From positions 3,535,501 to 3,599,500 of the forward strand of contig BSDZ01000080.1 in the NCBI GenBank assembly GCA_030268105.1: DNA of 64,000 bases, given 5' to 3'. The position numbers and the translations under genes were made by a program. The DNA is from Volvox africanus (Eukaryota; Chlorophyta; Chlorophyceae; Chlamydomonadales; Volvocaceae). The notes beneath the pieces were generated by a model. That model saw only the letters and a program-made list of their open reading frames with translations. It was not told where the DNA came from and searched no databases. Positions 1-12,141 of the stretch are shown here, one piece after another; the first letter of the stretch is position 1, and every line of letters starts with the position of its first letter.

Positions 1-2225
1 CCGGCGTCTCGCCCCGCCGCAGCAGTCGTCCTACACGGCCGTCCGTACGCCTCCTTAGCGTATCCGGTAGTGGCGGCGGCAGTGGACAGCTCTCGCAAGC
101 TGCAGAGCCAGTGGCTGCGTCCACAACAGCGGCAGCATCCATTCTGACAACGGCGGCTGCAACCGGTGCTTCAGCCCCAGTTGCAGTGCCCGCCGTGCTG
201 CTGCTCCGGCGTGAGACCACCAGCGGGCCGTCGACCAGCGTGCGCGGTGGGCACACCGCAACCCGACGCATCCCCATGAGGCTCGGCGCCGCGCTCCCCG
301 GTGGCCTTCCGCGCACGTCGGCCTTGAACACCGGTGCAGCGGAGGTAGATACCGGTCTACCGGCTGCAGTGGTCCCACAGCGGTCCGTTGCGCCAGGTAC
401 CAACAAGTCACTGAATGGACTGGCGACAACGAAGGCTGCCACTATCAATACCTCCAGCGCTTCCCGATGTAATGATGCCAGTCTTGCCGTAGGCAGTAAC
501 GTTGGCGCGGAGCGATCACTGCTGCGGGACCATGTCGCCGAGGACATTTCCAAAGCCATCAGCACGGTACCCATATGTGCAGCGCAGCAACCGCTGCTGT
601 CGGAGCGGAAAGAGCCGACAATCCCTACATTAGCATTATCCGCGGAAGACACGATAGAGAACCCTCCAGAGCCGCAAAAGCTCGGGCTTCTGAGTACCCA
701 CACTGGCGCTGGGGACTCCTTGTATTCTCCCTTTGGGACTTTGCCACCCAGCCTCAAGGGGCTGCTTCAGACACGAAAGCTCGGGCCCTCGTTAAACCCG
801 GCCGCACCGCTTGCACCGTCACAGCCTCCACCGGAACCATCTGGCACGAATGCGACCCAGAAGCAGCTGGAGCAGCCTCTAACAACACCGGTGCCATCAC
901 CATCCCCTCTATCCGCACCACCACAGAACCCTGTGGCGCATTCAGCAGCTGGGCGGCCAGTGCGCAAGCGCAAGACGACGCTGAGCAATGATATGGTCAT
1001 CTATGGCGAGTCTGCCGCGCTCTTCGGTCAGTCTCCCTTAAAGCGGAAGTCTAGCCGCGTTGCCACAACTACGACCAGCGCCAGTGGCAGTGGCAGCGGC
1101 AGTGGTGCTGCAGCTAGCGCCGGCGTTGGCACTGGCTCCAGTGCAGCGGACGCGCAACAATTGGTGGGCGGCAACGAGGTTTCCGTGGCGGAGCTAGAGG
1201 ATACGCATGACAGCCTCGCATCTTTTGCCGTGGATGAGCTGCGGCCAATTGTGATATCCATGTCACCACCGCACCCACTCTTCAATGAGCTGCGCCGTGC
1301 GCCCACGCCGTTGTCGCTGCCCATGACTCTTCCTATGTCCCTCACCGCCAGCATAAACTTACATCACGGCCTATCGGCGCATGCTGATACCTGCTCTGGC
1401 GACGGTGCCGTTGGCATGGTGGCTGTCAGTCCTCCCAACGTGGATGATACCAGTAAAGACCTTATTGGGGCTGACATGGACACGGAGGAGGGTGCCGGGG
1501 CGGTTGCGTTCCACAGCCCCCCCGGGTTCCTGGCCCTGCACGATGATGAGCCGGGACAGGAGCACGATCAGGGGGACATGTTTCTGGCAGAAGCAGCAGG
1601 CCGCACGCTGGCTTTGTCGACGTCGCCCTCGGGTAACGGGCTGGACTCTCTGGCTGCCATGATGCTGCTGCCGCCACCCTGCAGTGGCAGCCCGCGCATG
1701 GCAGCAGCTGAATACATAATGAAATATGACATTCAGCCGCTTGATGCCGGCAGGCGCACCAGCTCTGCAGCCGCTGTCGCTCCCGCATCAGATGTCGTGG
1801 TGCCTTCACAGCAATTGCAGCTGCTGGCAGATGTTGTGATGTCCTCCTGCACGGTTGCCTATGGCGATATTACTTGTCCCGGCATGGGGACTCCGTTGAA
1901 TGTGCCCTCCCTTTCGTTACCGGTGGAACGTACGGGCGGTTGCAGCTTCGCATGGCGAAACGATACAGTGGATCAGCAGGCTCGTTCATTAGCTAGGCAG
2001 GATTTGGGCGCTTCAGGGTTCAATAGCGCAGCTACGTGCGATTCTGTCTCAAACCTGCTCTTTACGGACTTGGAAGATCTAAGCCAGGGTGCACTCGGCG
2101 GGGCATGTGGTTATGACGCCCCTGCATCGGTAGCAGCATACATCGGCAGCCGACAGGGTCTCAATGGCCTTGCCGCCAGCGCGGCTGGCGAATGGGCGGA
2201 CCTGGATGACATAGTCGTACTGTGA
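1..2225 (+). CDS. 3' part of a low-complexity, probably nuclear protein
   Basis: The reading frame is already open at the left edge (codons from base 3) and runs to the TGA at 2223-2225, so this is probably the last, very long exon of a gene that starts outside the window; the first in-frame ATG shown is at about 273. The product is rich in Ala, Ser, Pro, Gly and Thr. Two basic clusters, RPVRKRKTT and PLKRKSSR near the middle, look like nuclear localisation signals, and acidic patches follow (for example DMDTEEGAG and the C-terminal EWADLDDIVVL). That mix of basic NLS, disorder and acidic tail resembles a transcription regulator, but I see no DNA-binding domain in the part present. A Ser/Gly run lies around base 1080-1130. 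The family is not recognised; the coding call rests on more than 2.2 kb without a stop and on codon bias like the other exons here. Confidence 0.7.
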   Translation, partial: GVSPRRSSRPTRPSVRLLSVSGSGGGSGQLSQAAEPVAASTTAAASILTTAAATGASAPVAVPAVLLLRRETTSGPSTSVRGGHTATRRIPMRLGAALPGGLPRTSALNTGAAEVDTGLPAAVVPQRSVAPGTNKSLNGLATTKAATINTSSASRCNDASLAVGSNVGAERSLLRDHVAEDISKAISTVPICAAQQPLLSERKEPTIPTLALSAEDTIENPPEPQKLGLLSTHTGAGDSLYSPFGTLPPSLKGLLQTRKLGPSLNPAAPLAPSQPPPEPSGTNATQKQLEQPLTTPVPSPSPLSAPPQNPVAHSAAGRPVRKRKTTLSNDMVIYGESAALFGQSPLKRKSSRVATTTTSASGSGSGSGAAASAGVGTGSSAADAQQLVGGNEVSVAELEDTHDSLASFAVDELRPIVISMSPPHPLFNELRRAPTPLSLPMTLPMSLTASINLHHGLSAHADTCSGDGAVGMVAVSPPNVDDTSKDLIGADMDTEEGAGAVAFHSPPGFLALHDDEPGQEHDQGDMFLAEAAGRTLALSTSPSGNGLDSLAAMMLLPPPCSGSPRMAAAEYIMKYDIQPLDAGRRTSSAAAVAPASDVVVPSQQLQLLADVVMSSCTVAYGDITCPGMGTPLNVPSLSLPVERTGGCSFAWRNDTVDQQARSLARQDLGASGFNSAATCDSVSNLLFTDLEDLSQGALGGACGYDAPASVAAYIGSRQGLNGLAASAAGEWADLDDIVVL

Positions 2226-3747
2226 TTTGTGCGAGTGGAGAGGTCCTCTGGAGGTGGCAGGCGAGCAACGATTCAGGGGATGGGGGGCGTGACTGTGATG
2301 GTGGGGCAAGGAAACGTTGGGGGATTTCCAGGCCTAGAACAGCCAATTTGCTGGCAAATGGTCAAATGTGTTTTGTCATGTACTGTCGTAATTTCCGTAG
2401 CTTATCTGGATTAGAAGTTACACATATGCAACGGCACATTAAAAGACAATTCGGTTTCGACAGATTGTCGTCCGAAGAAATCGTTTCGCTGGCAGGGGCA
2501 CCGTTTTGCTTATGCCGCTGCAACTTTGATCCTTGTTCCGTGGTGGGACGAATAACGTCGCCAAACGTCTCAGAAGTATCCTGTGAGAACGAAGTGCTAC
2601 ACACTTCCTTTGACTTCACAAACTGGAGATCCTGGAAAACGTTTTGCAACAAAGTGGAAATATCTGCAGGGTGAAAAGGTTCTAACTGAACTTTCGGCGT
2701 TGTTATCGACGCTGTGTGGCGAGCATCCCTTGTCCGTTATTGATTACGAAATGTTGCGCATTGAAGTTCGCGCTGAGAAGTTGCGCTCATACTGACCGCT
2801 TGCGCCTGCCAACGCCGGCGGCTCAGATTTTGGAACCGTTGTATCCTACGTGCCGACACGCTGGAGCGTGGTCTCATCATTTACATTCCATGTTTCAGTG
2901 CAATTTTTATGACATGCTACGACATCATGCTGTCTCTAGAATGACCTAAAGCTGGCCACAACGGATACGAACGGTCCGTGTCAACAGCCCGCCAGGTTTT
3001 GCTCGATACGGCCCAATAGCTTCTCACCATAAGCGAGCAGGATTATATACGCTTTCCATGGTTGCAATTGGCTACCTGAAAGAGGTTTATCGAAAGGTAA
3101 CCAGCGAACGTAGATAGATTTTGTCGACACAAGCCGGCCTGACTTCTTCGTTCTGCACTCGATGACCATTCGCGACTTTTAGTAGAGAAATATGACTGCA
3201 ACTTAGGTAAGGCGACACTGCCCTCAGATGGGGATATACAGCCGCAATACGACAAGAACTAACCAAGTAAGATTGAGTTATCTCGCCTATGGAGGACAAC
3301 TGCCTTTACAAGCGAGACAGACCTATTTGTTGCCTCTCATTATACAGATGCCTCATTGGTATTACTTTATTTTCCTGTACAGGGTAAGGCCGCACGCTGA
3401 AAGCTTGTAACACCTGTTTCACTGGAACATTCCCTTATGCGTCTTGGCATGTAAATGGAGGTGTAGCAAAGTAGCTTAAGATTGAAGTTCAAGTGTTTTC
3501 GAGGTGTGCATGCTTTGGTGGCGACCGGGACGTACAGCTGCATTGAGGAAATGTAGAAGTGCATATTTCGGAATGGCTTACTACTGGGTTACTCGTTCCT
3601 TACAAATACTTTGGTGTGTTTGTTTCTGCTCAAACAGTGGAAGCTGCTCAGTATGGACAACGTCCAAGCAGCTGACGCTTTTGCCAGAAGGTCGTGTAAA
3701 TTCTGAGCTTAACCATTTTTGTATCCTGTGGAGTATCACTTAAAGCC
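2226..3747. other. Intergenic: 3' UTR of the first gene and promoter side of the kinase gene
   Basis: About 1.5 kb of AT-richer sequence with only short, unconvincing ORFs. Several TGTAA pentamers, the usual volvocine poly(A) signal, occur here (for example near 3407, 3449 and 3692), but I cannot tell which one ends the upstream transcript. No TATA box is clear just upstream of 3748. Confidence 0.5.
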
Positions 3748-6700
3748 ATGGAGGTGAGTGGGACTTGTCTTCGCCGCGTGGTCATTGGGGTCGTTAGAGG
3801 CGCAGGCGTGTTGATGCAAATATGGCTTTGCACCTTTTGCCAAGCATTGTTTGTGGATCTGTACACTGTGATTAGGAGGGTGCGGCGGCTAGCTTTTCAA
3901 TTGTTCGATGCCTCTACCCTGGCCGACGTGTGGGCAGGCCTGGGTAAACAAGCATTTGGAAATGATATGGTTTTGATCTTTGTTTTTGGAATGATTGGCT
4001 ACGCTTAGTTTTGCTGCGCGTGCTTGGCTGGCGACATCGCAGTGTGCGTTGGCGAAGAGGGCTTTAGCAACCGTTCGTTGCCCACAAAATCGTCTGCTGT
4101 ATTGTGATAGGGCTCTCCCTAGCCTGCTGTGTGCCGGCTATCCACGCCCTGTTGGAGTTGGCGGCTTTGCACTGGTAGCAGGTGCACTGTCATGAGATTT
4201 AAGCGTTCGGGCACCGTGCACGATTTCCCTAAAGTCTTAGACTTTGCTTCAAATTATATACCATCTTGGCCCGCGTGTCTAGTGCCAAGGTGCGATACCC
4301 TATATCGGCCATGTGCCTCAGAAATACGAGTTTATGAACCGAACGGGCGAAGGTGCATATGGATCCGTATGGAGGGCACGAGACAAAGTTACTGGAGTTC
4401 TGGTTGCTGTCAAGAAGATGAAGGATGTGCCAAGCACCGAGGAGGTGGGTGCCACCGATTTTCTTACGCCTTAAGGGAGGCACGGCAGACCTTCTGTCTT
4501 CAGAGCCACGCAAATTCCCATCTTTAAGTTTCAATAGCAGGATGTACATTTAGACCCCTCACCTCGCCTATTCATGGCGTATCTCTGCAAACACGGCGGT
4601 CGGTATGTAGGAGGGGGAGATCGCCATGCGCGAGGTACGTGTGCTACAACTTGCCAAGCATGTCAACATTGTAAACCTCTTAGAAGCCTACAAGAGCCAG
4701 AGCGGAAGGCTATACTTGGTGTTTGGTGAGTGGTATGGACACGCGGCTATCCACATAGCAGAGGGAAGCAGCGAGAAAGCCAAGCAAGAGTTTAGCTTTT
4801 AAAGGGTCCACGCGCACGTGCATAGTGATTATAGTATTGCTGCCTTATGCTGTATGGCCCCAACGCACATCGGTACGAATGCTTCATAGACAAAGTACTC
4901 AGGCATGAGGGAAGAGGGGGCAAGCAACGAAAAGATCTGTGGCTTTGCTTTGGTGAGGCGTTGGTGGCGCAACCTTCCGCCTGTACCTCCGCCCCAGAGT
5001 ACGTGGAGCGCACACTTCTGCAGGAGCTCAAGGCGAACCGCAGCGGCATGCCGCCAGGAACTGTCAAATCCATAACGTGGCAGTTGCTCCAAGCGCTGGG
5101 ATATTTGCACAGGAAGCAAATAATCCACAGGGATGTCAAGCCTTCGAATGTTCTGTTAAGTGAACGCGGTGTTGTTAAGATTTGCGACTTTGGCTTTGCG
5201 AGAGCCTGCAGTAATGAGGCGGCAGACCCCGCCTACACAACGTACGTGGTAACTCGCTGGTATCGGCCCCCGGAAGGTGCGAAGACATATTCCATAGAGG
5301 GTGGAAGCTGAGGCAAGTCGTGAACGTCACGAGAAAGGAGGGGACAGAGGGCGGGGAGGCGGAGTTTGGTGATAGGTCCGTTGCTCTGCAATTCCAGGGC
5401 ACTGAGGAGGCCGTATGACCAACGGCTTGGATCGAAATCGGGTTATTTTCGGAAGTGCTCTGTTACTTTCCCAGTAGCAAATAGTGAGGCTCCTGGGCGG
5501 CTGGATGTGAGCACACATGGCAGCTCCTATTGCCTCTCCAGCATAGTGGCTTATCTCTGCCGCGGTAGGCAAAGGCTTGCCAACCATATCGCCCCAGATA
5601 CTGGCCGAGCCTGGGCACGGTATCGATATCGCTTCACTGTTCCTTTGCATCGCGGCAACGTCGAGGATGTGCTGCGTTTCCGTTCCGTGACGGTGCTTCA
5701 CCCTATATGGCGCGTAGAGCACTTTTGTTAACGCCATGCCCTTTCCCCACACCGCATCCCGACCCATGGTGCAGTCCTGGTGGGCGACACGTACGGGCCC
5801 CCTGTCGATATCTGGGCTCTTGGCTGCATCTTTGCGGAAATGCTCATGGGTCGGCCGCTGTTCCCTGGCAAAAACCACCACGACCAGCTCTGGCTGATCA
5901 TCAAATGCCTAGGCGCCATGACCGAGCGCCAACTGGACCTGCTAGATGCCGATCCGCAGTTTGCCTGCTTCCGGCTTCCCAACCAGTCAGAAATCGAACC
6001 ACTGGAGCAAAGGCAAGTGCGCTGGGCTGGGCTGGGTTTGGAGTTTGGCTGCCGGACGCGAAAGCTCCAGCTTCAAGACAAGAAAGCTTCAGACAAGAAA
6101 GCAAAGCCTACAGTGGTAACGGCAGGTGCAAGCGCCGGTTAAGTGCCGCATTTCTTGCCGCTTACCTGTTTCTTTCCTGAGCTGTTGACCCAGCGCTCTC
6201 GCCCTCCTGTCTGTATGGCCATGCAGGCTTACCGGTGTCGGCCCGGCGGCCATGCAGGTCCTTCGGGCCTGTTTAGACCCCGACCCTAAGCATCGTGCGT
6301 CCGCGGATGAGCTGCTGGCCATGCCTTACTTCCACGGCGTCACGGATGCGCTGCCGGTTGAGGATCTGTCAGCATACCCGGTAAGGATGAGAAGGTTGAG
6401 TCGACGTAGTCGTTGTAGGAACTCCTCCTGACAACATGGCCTTGCGAATGTCACGGGGCGAGGGGTACGGCATTTTGCACTTATCATCCCATGCTGTCGG
6501 GTGCGAAAATGTCTTTAGGCACACTTTTGCCTTCCAGGAAAGGTGTGAAATAGATGCAAGAAGCAACATCCATAAAATGTAGCGTCAATTAAACTATGCT
6601 TTGTAAACTTGCCCGTGGCTGTTCAATGTGTGTTGTCCCCTTGCCCCGGCTCAGGATCCCGAAATGCGTTCCAAGCTGGACCGCGCTTTGGCGCAGGATC

Positions 6701-8970
6701 AAGCGAATGCAGCGGCGGCGGCCGCCCGTGAGGCCATGCTGCTGATGCACAGCAGCCGGCGCCTGACTGTGCTGCCACCAAACAAGCCGCCGCAGCCGCA
6801 GGCCTCCCAAATTACCAGCTCAAATGGGACCACCTCGCCCAGCCGCCAAGCACAGCCGCAGCCCCAGCAGCAATCACAGGGTGCTCCGCCCCTACCAGCA
6901 AAGGCCTCCACAACCACAAAGCTAGACCCATGCCCCGAGCCCCATCGGCCGCCTTTGCAGCGGTACATAACGGCGCCGCCTGGCAGTATTGCCGCGCGCA
7001 CGGCCGGACAGCAGACACAGCTGCAGCCCCTGGCAGAGTTGTGCGGCCAGCACTTGTTACCGCAGCGTTCACGGACTGGGTCGGAAAGCTCCCAGCAGAA
7101 CTCCCCCCGGGCGCATCCCCAATCAGGGGGCGTCGGGGCCGGTCCCTTGCAGGGAAACTGGGCGCCAACCCGGGGAAGGCCCTCCTGGCGCTTCAGCAAC
7201 GATGGTTCCGGCGAAGGCAGTGGCAACGTCCTGCATCCCACTGTACGCCAACTCTGCAGCGTTGGGCGCAAGCCGGCGCAGGTTGCTGCCATCGCCACAA
7301 ACACCGCAAGTACGGCGCCTGGAGGCAGCGGTACAAACATGGGCGCCGGTGCGGCCACCACTTCTGTCGAGGGTATAAGGGCGGTTCCGGAGCAGCTCCC
7401 CGTGGCAACGCAGCGGCCGCCCTACCAGCGGGCAACATGGAATGGTTCAGCTGCACCGCGGAGCATCGGAGGCGCTGGGAGCGGGGGGGGCGCTGGGAGC
7501 TCTGGTGGAGCCCCCAGCGGCGGTGTTGGGAGCGGGGGGCCGCAGGTGTTCGTTCTCAGCTCGTTTTATACTAATAACAACCAACCATCAGTGTACGAGA
7601 CGTTTACATTGCATCGCAAGGCCCACTCCTTGGCGGGCAACGAGGGGCTGCCTCCTGCCAGCAGTGCACCAGTAGCAATTCGGAACACTTCGGGCCTGAG
7701 CGGCTTGCAAGGGCGCAGCCTGGCGCCCCCATTGGGACCGGGCACCACCAGTGGAAACAGCAGCAGCAGCAATAGCGCCCCCTCGTCAGGTTCATTCCAG
7801 GCGCCCCCGTCATCGTTCGGCCTCCCATCCACGGGCACCGGTCACCGCATGTCGGTGTCCCCGCCACCGTTGGCATACGGCACGCTGCGCGGCGCCAACT
7901 CCGTTCTGCTGGGCCCCATACCCTCCTGCTCCATGGCGCGGGTCGGCCACGACGGCAGCGGAGGCGCAGCGGCGTCATGCAACTCAGCGCAAAACTCCTG
8001 CCCATTCCCACGGCCGTTGCAGCAGGCCTTCGTGCAAGCAAACGGAAACAGCGAAGGAGTCATCCTGGAGGCAGAAGTCTCCGAGAGCAATATGGCAGAC
8101 GTAGCAGCGGGGCAAAACGAGGGCCGACGGGCCTCTGACACGGTCCTTTACGCAAGCAAGGATGTGAAGGGCCGTGCTGAGAAGACATCGCACATGATCC
8201 TGGGGCCTAGCAGATTGCAGCATTGCTCCCAGAACGACGGGGCATCCGTTGGCGGCAGCTCGAGTGGTGGCGGCAATTCGAGTGGCGGTGGTGCGCCGGG
8301 CCTGGGTGCCCTGCGCGCGACGTCATTCGGTCGCGGAAGTCTGGCTCCCTCGGGAACCGGGCCATCCTCCCCGGATGTTGTGCAGTCCGGCAATCTGCCA
8401 CCTCTCCAGGTGACCCCCCAGAGGCGTATTTCAGCGCCTGAGGCCATGGCAGTTGCAGTTCTGTCGGGTGGGGGCGCGGCCAGCGGTGCGCCTGGTGTTG
8501 GCGGTGCCACCAGCCGTGCGGCGCCACACACCGTGCTTCATACCGTCAACGGCGGCGTTATTTACACACAACGCTTTCGGCATCCCTCGGGTGGCCAAGG
8601 CGCGGTAGGCCACAACCACAGCCCCTGTACTGGTGGACAATCGAACGGTCAACAAGGTCATGCTCAGGCAGCGGTCGTGTGCGGTGTTAACGGCGTGCCG
8701 CAGCCACTGCTGCACCATGCCGCTGCCGATGGCGCCGATGAAACGAGCACCGGCACGGGGCACGTCCTGCTACCTTCCTTGGACGTGGGCTACCCGGGCA
8801 AGACGGCTCGGGCTTCCAGCGCAGGGAATGGCCCAAGCGTGGCCGTCACAACTAGGCGCCCCAGCAAGGGGGCCCTGCTGCGCTTGTACGGTCCGGATGC
8901 GCACTGTAAACGTGAGGATGCATCCAAGATTTTGCTTCTTGAGGCTGTGCCGGAAGCCAGCGTGCTCTGA
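3748..8970 (+). CDS. CDKL-family protein kinase (CDKL5/LF5-like) with long disordered tail
   Basis: CMGC-group Ser/Thr kinase of the cyclin-dependent-kinase-like family. Family members such as CDKL5 and Chlamydomonas LF5 control cilium length; that role here is inference. Exons: 3748-3753, 4322-4444, 4611-4725, 4998-5276, 5775-6012, 6227-6380, 6655-8970; all phases agree and give 1076 residues. Visible elements are the Gly loop GEGAYGSV (11-18), lysine in VAVK (K33), IIHRDVKPSN (D127), DFG (D145), activation motif YTTYVVTRWYRPPE (T162-T163-Y164) and VDIWALG. The catalytic domain ends near residue 305. The rest is a Gly/Ser/Pro/Gln-rich tail with no known domain. The first coding exon is just Met-Glu (ATGGAG then GTGAGT), joining exon 2 to give MEKYEFMNRTGEG. 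Intron 5 starts GCAAGT, a GC-AG intron. CDKL5 itself has TEY; here it is TTY. The assignment to LF5 versus other CDKLs is uncertain. Confidence 0.9.
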
Positions 8971-10258
8971 TAGGACGCAGTGCGGGCGAACCTTGCCGCG
9001 CTGGCGTGTGCAGCAGGTCGTGCAGGCGTGTGCATACAAACTCAACAGGACATAAACCAGAACGCTGTAGGAAATAGGCGTCTTAGATGTCCCTTAAAGA
9101 GATGGCTTGGAAGTGGCCGTACTGCAATATGAGCGCGCCCCGAACACCTCGCTCGTGCAATGCTGTGGACTTTGGGTGAGGAACCTAGAGCAAGCCCGTC
9201 TTACGCAGGTCCAGGTGACTTGTACATATCGACATGACGGGCTGACGCGTGTGCTGGGAATGGGGTATATTTCCTCGAGGCTAGCAGACCACAACGAAAA
9301 TGCAGTCAATGCAGATGCCTCGCGAGGGGCATCGTGTCCATGCGGAGTAACCTATTGTGGCGCTGCGCTACTGTTTGGGTTTCGAAGTGCATGGTTGTCG
9401 CCAGACAAGAAGGACGAACTGATCGCGTTTGGGGTTTGGGGTTTGATCCAACGGCGCTGGGAAGAGAGTGCTGGTGGGGCCACGCACGTAGGTAGGCATG
9501 CTGTATGTGTTTTGCTGTTGCTTTAGGTTTTTGTTAAATTGCACAGCTTCGTATCACCATGTCTATGTGAAGGTTGCGTTGCTTGTGGTTTCTTGTTGCT
9601 TATGATTTAACATTGCTGTAAGCGCGCTGGCTGAATGTTTGCCTTATGGACGCCGTGATGGAAATGTACGACATACGTACGGTGATCAATGATGGTTCCT
9701 GAAATCCTGTCGCTAAGGGGGAGGAAAATGATGTGATAATGGTGTTGTGTACGATGGGGACGTGCAAATAACTATGCTGTAGTTGATTGAAAGACCCAGC
9801 GTTGGCCAGGACGGCGGAGCGAGAAAAGGCGTTCAATATTAGTGTCTGGGGCTTGATCGGGTTGGATACATGTTTTGTGTCAAAGTCTAACCTTATTCCT
9901 GCATCGTCATTGAGCCGTACGACGCAAGGCAGTGTCGTAAGCGGCTAGGGTGTTTCAACGTCGTATCGTAGTAGGCTCATACCTTGGCCACGCAACACGG
10001 GCCAACCTATCGCTTAGTAATGGTGGTTCTTCATGATAGCAGTCGCTTGAGGGAGTGCAGTCGCTTTGTAATGATGATGGTGATTACAAGTTCGTGAATT
10101 CGTAAGGCCCGGAACGCGCCAGGAGGCTCTCGGACCGCAAAACACTCAAGACCAAAAACAAAAAATACTTATAAAGGGAATAGAAGAACTTAAAACTCTA
10201 AAAAAGAAAAGAAAAAATAGTATTTGGACTAAAAAATAGGAAAAGAGAAAAAGCGGTA
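8971..10258. other. 3' flank of the kinase gene
   Basis: No gene is seen. The stretch becomes steadily T/G-rich after the kinase stop codon, and TGTAA pentamers occur near 9617 and 10066. Bases 10140-10250 are strongly A-rich on the + strand and lie next to the 3' end of the LINE remnant; a LINE tail on the minus strand would read as T here, so this is not its poly(A) tail. Confidence 0.5.
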
Positions 10259-11230
10259 TTACGAGACATTAAACCGTCTCGCCTCACCGAGTCGAACTTC
10301 ATGAAGCGCCTTAGCCCTTATACGCTGATTACCCACGCTCATGATCGCATCCATGTCCCCATTCGGCAAGTTCCCAGCCTGTCTCATCTCTTGTCTTATG
10401 CTCTCATAAGCTGAATATTCCATAAGAACATGATACACATCCTCTGTCACTGCACTCTTACACATAGGGCAGTCACGAACAGCCCCAGTCCTCCCATTAG
10501 GATCCTTCGCCTTAATAGCCCGCAACATAGCCATAAGCGAGTAAGGCTGGTGTGGTGAGTGTGAGGGATATATCCCTCCCACTTTGTTTCAAGTCTCCCA
10601 TTCAGCAGTGATACCTGCACATTTTAATACCTGGTTGATGACCATCCAACACAAAGTCACAAGGTTTCACAGTACTTCTACCACTCAACCAATTTACCCT
10701 CATTCTACTTCTCAGCTCTTCCACAAGGCTGGACGCGTCCAATTTAAAAGCTGTCAAAGCATTTATTTTCTCTTCAATGTCTGTGATGGCAGAGTGATCC
10801 CCCAGGTCACAGCTAAGAATTCCTAGGAGGCGAACCATCTTAGCACCCCAGGTATCACTCTGAGAATTCATGAGAAGGGCTAACCTCAATTCCTCCCTAA
10901 AATCCCGATGGCAGATGGATTCACGTGCAGCAACCAATTTTTTTAGAAATAAAATACTAATTTAGCCCAGAAAACCTGAAGTGGATACTGGTCAAATTCT
11001 CTAAAAGGTAAACTGTTGGATGGAACCTTGACACCAGCTAAAACACATAAAAAGGAAAGCTGTTAAGTCACCATAGTGTCTTTGAAGGCTTTCTCGAGGC
11101 ACCCACAACTTCCAGTATCCTTAGCAGCTCCTAAAACCTCTAATAAGAGCCTATCGGGGCCCCAGATCTGGGCTCCATAGGAGAGAATCAATCTGATTGA
11201 GTATCAAAACACCTTAAGCCAATCCTGGGA
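10259..11230 (-). mobile_element. Degenerate non-LTR retrotransposon (LINE), 3' end of the RT ORF
   Basis: On the minus strand, broken frames give the end of a LINE reverse transcriptase ORF in the expected order. First comes SYGAQIWGPDRLLLE (about 11140-11185), the conserved block after the polymerase palm. Next is a helical stretch with ITDIEEKINALTAFK (10602-10937). Last is a zinc-binding tail CPMCKSAVTEDVYHVL (10259-10582), the zf-RVT type found at the end of such ORFs; the last metal ligand expected after the His appears replaced (MEYSAY). The frame is interrupted by stop codons (for example just before YSIRLILS and after KDTMVT) and by at least one shift near 10600. No 5' part, endonuclease or target-site duplication can be seen. 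This is an old, dead, 5'-truncated copy. Confidence 0.75.
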
Positions 11231-12114
11231 AGCAAAAGGTTCTGGCTTCGCAACTTATGCCCTTGCAAGGTTCCTTTGCATTCTGCAGCGGTTTCTGCAA
11301 TCCGTACATGCATGGCACCATGTGCATCGTATTTTTTTGAGTATGAAACTGTAAACAAGCTTACATTGCTTGTATAAATCTGCCTAGCGGCTATCCTGGC
11401 AAACTGGTTGATTGGGTTATGATGGTTTTAATAGAAGCTATAGTAAAAGATCTAAAGTCACATTAAATTATTATAAAGTAGGGGTAAGGATTATGCTAGA
11501 AAAGAAAGAGAAAATGCTTTATGGCCAGTTGTGGTTTATTTAGAAAACGAACATAATAACAGGCATACCGGATACTCAAATTATCGACTCGATGTTGCCA
11601 AATTTTCCCATAAATTTAGCGCTCAAGCTTTCTACAATAATACAAAATACCAATTTGTTTCTCATATTGAGAATTTCCGTACCAACGTTGAAGAGCTATC
11701 ATTTTCTAGTTAATAATGGTTTTATTCGGACACCAACTATAGAAGGAGTAGAGACTTCTGCTATCGTACTGGGAAAGGAAATGCGGAATAGGGATGACAC
11801 GCCGGATGCATGAATCTTGATGGGGCCCAAAAATGCGAACTAGTCATTATATACCCAACGGCCTAGCATCCGATGTCAGAGACGCGCAGCATGCAGTATT
11901 GTCTATAGGAAAACTGTGGTATCTATTGTCAGTATCAAGGCAATGAAAGGTGCTTCGATCCGCCTTCCTCTGGAATCCGTATTATTTCTGCAGTGTTTTA
12001 TAACTAAAAAAAAGATTACGATACTACCTGCTTAGCCTGCAACTGGGGCCGAAGACAAATCGTTAAGAAATCCGCCATAGCGCTGCCTCGATCATAACAC
12101 ATGTTATTACTTTC
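11231..12114. other. AT-rich intergenic DNA
   Basis: About 0.9 kb of low-GC sequence between the LINE remnant and the IQ-motif gene. Two small overlapping ORFs (11531-11713 and 11592-11813) have no family features and AT-rich codons unlike the genes here. The element may extend somewhat further 5' than I can recognise. Confidence 0.4.
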
Positions 12115-12141
12115 TTGCGAAAATTCTTTTTCATCAACCTG

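Noticed and set aside
2222..2674. 150-codon + ORF after the first gene
   Set aside because: Overlaps the stop codon of the first gene, composition like UTR, no family features.
6699..7361. 220-codon minus ORF
   Set aside because: Antisense to the last exon of the CDKL kinase gene, which has domain and phase support.
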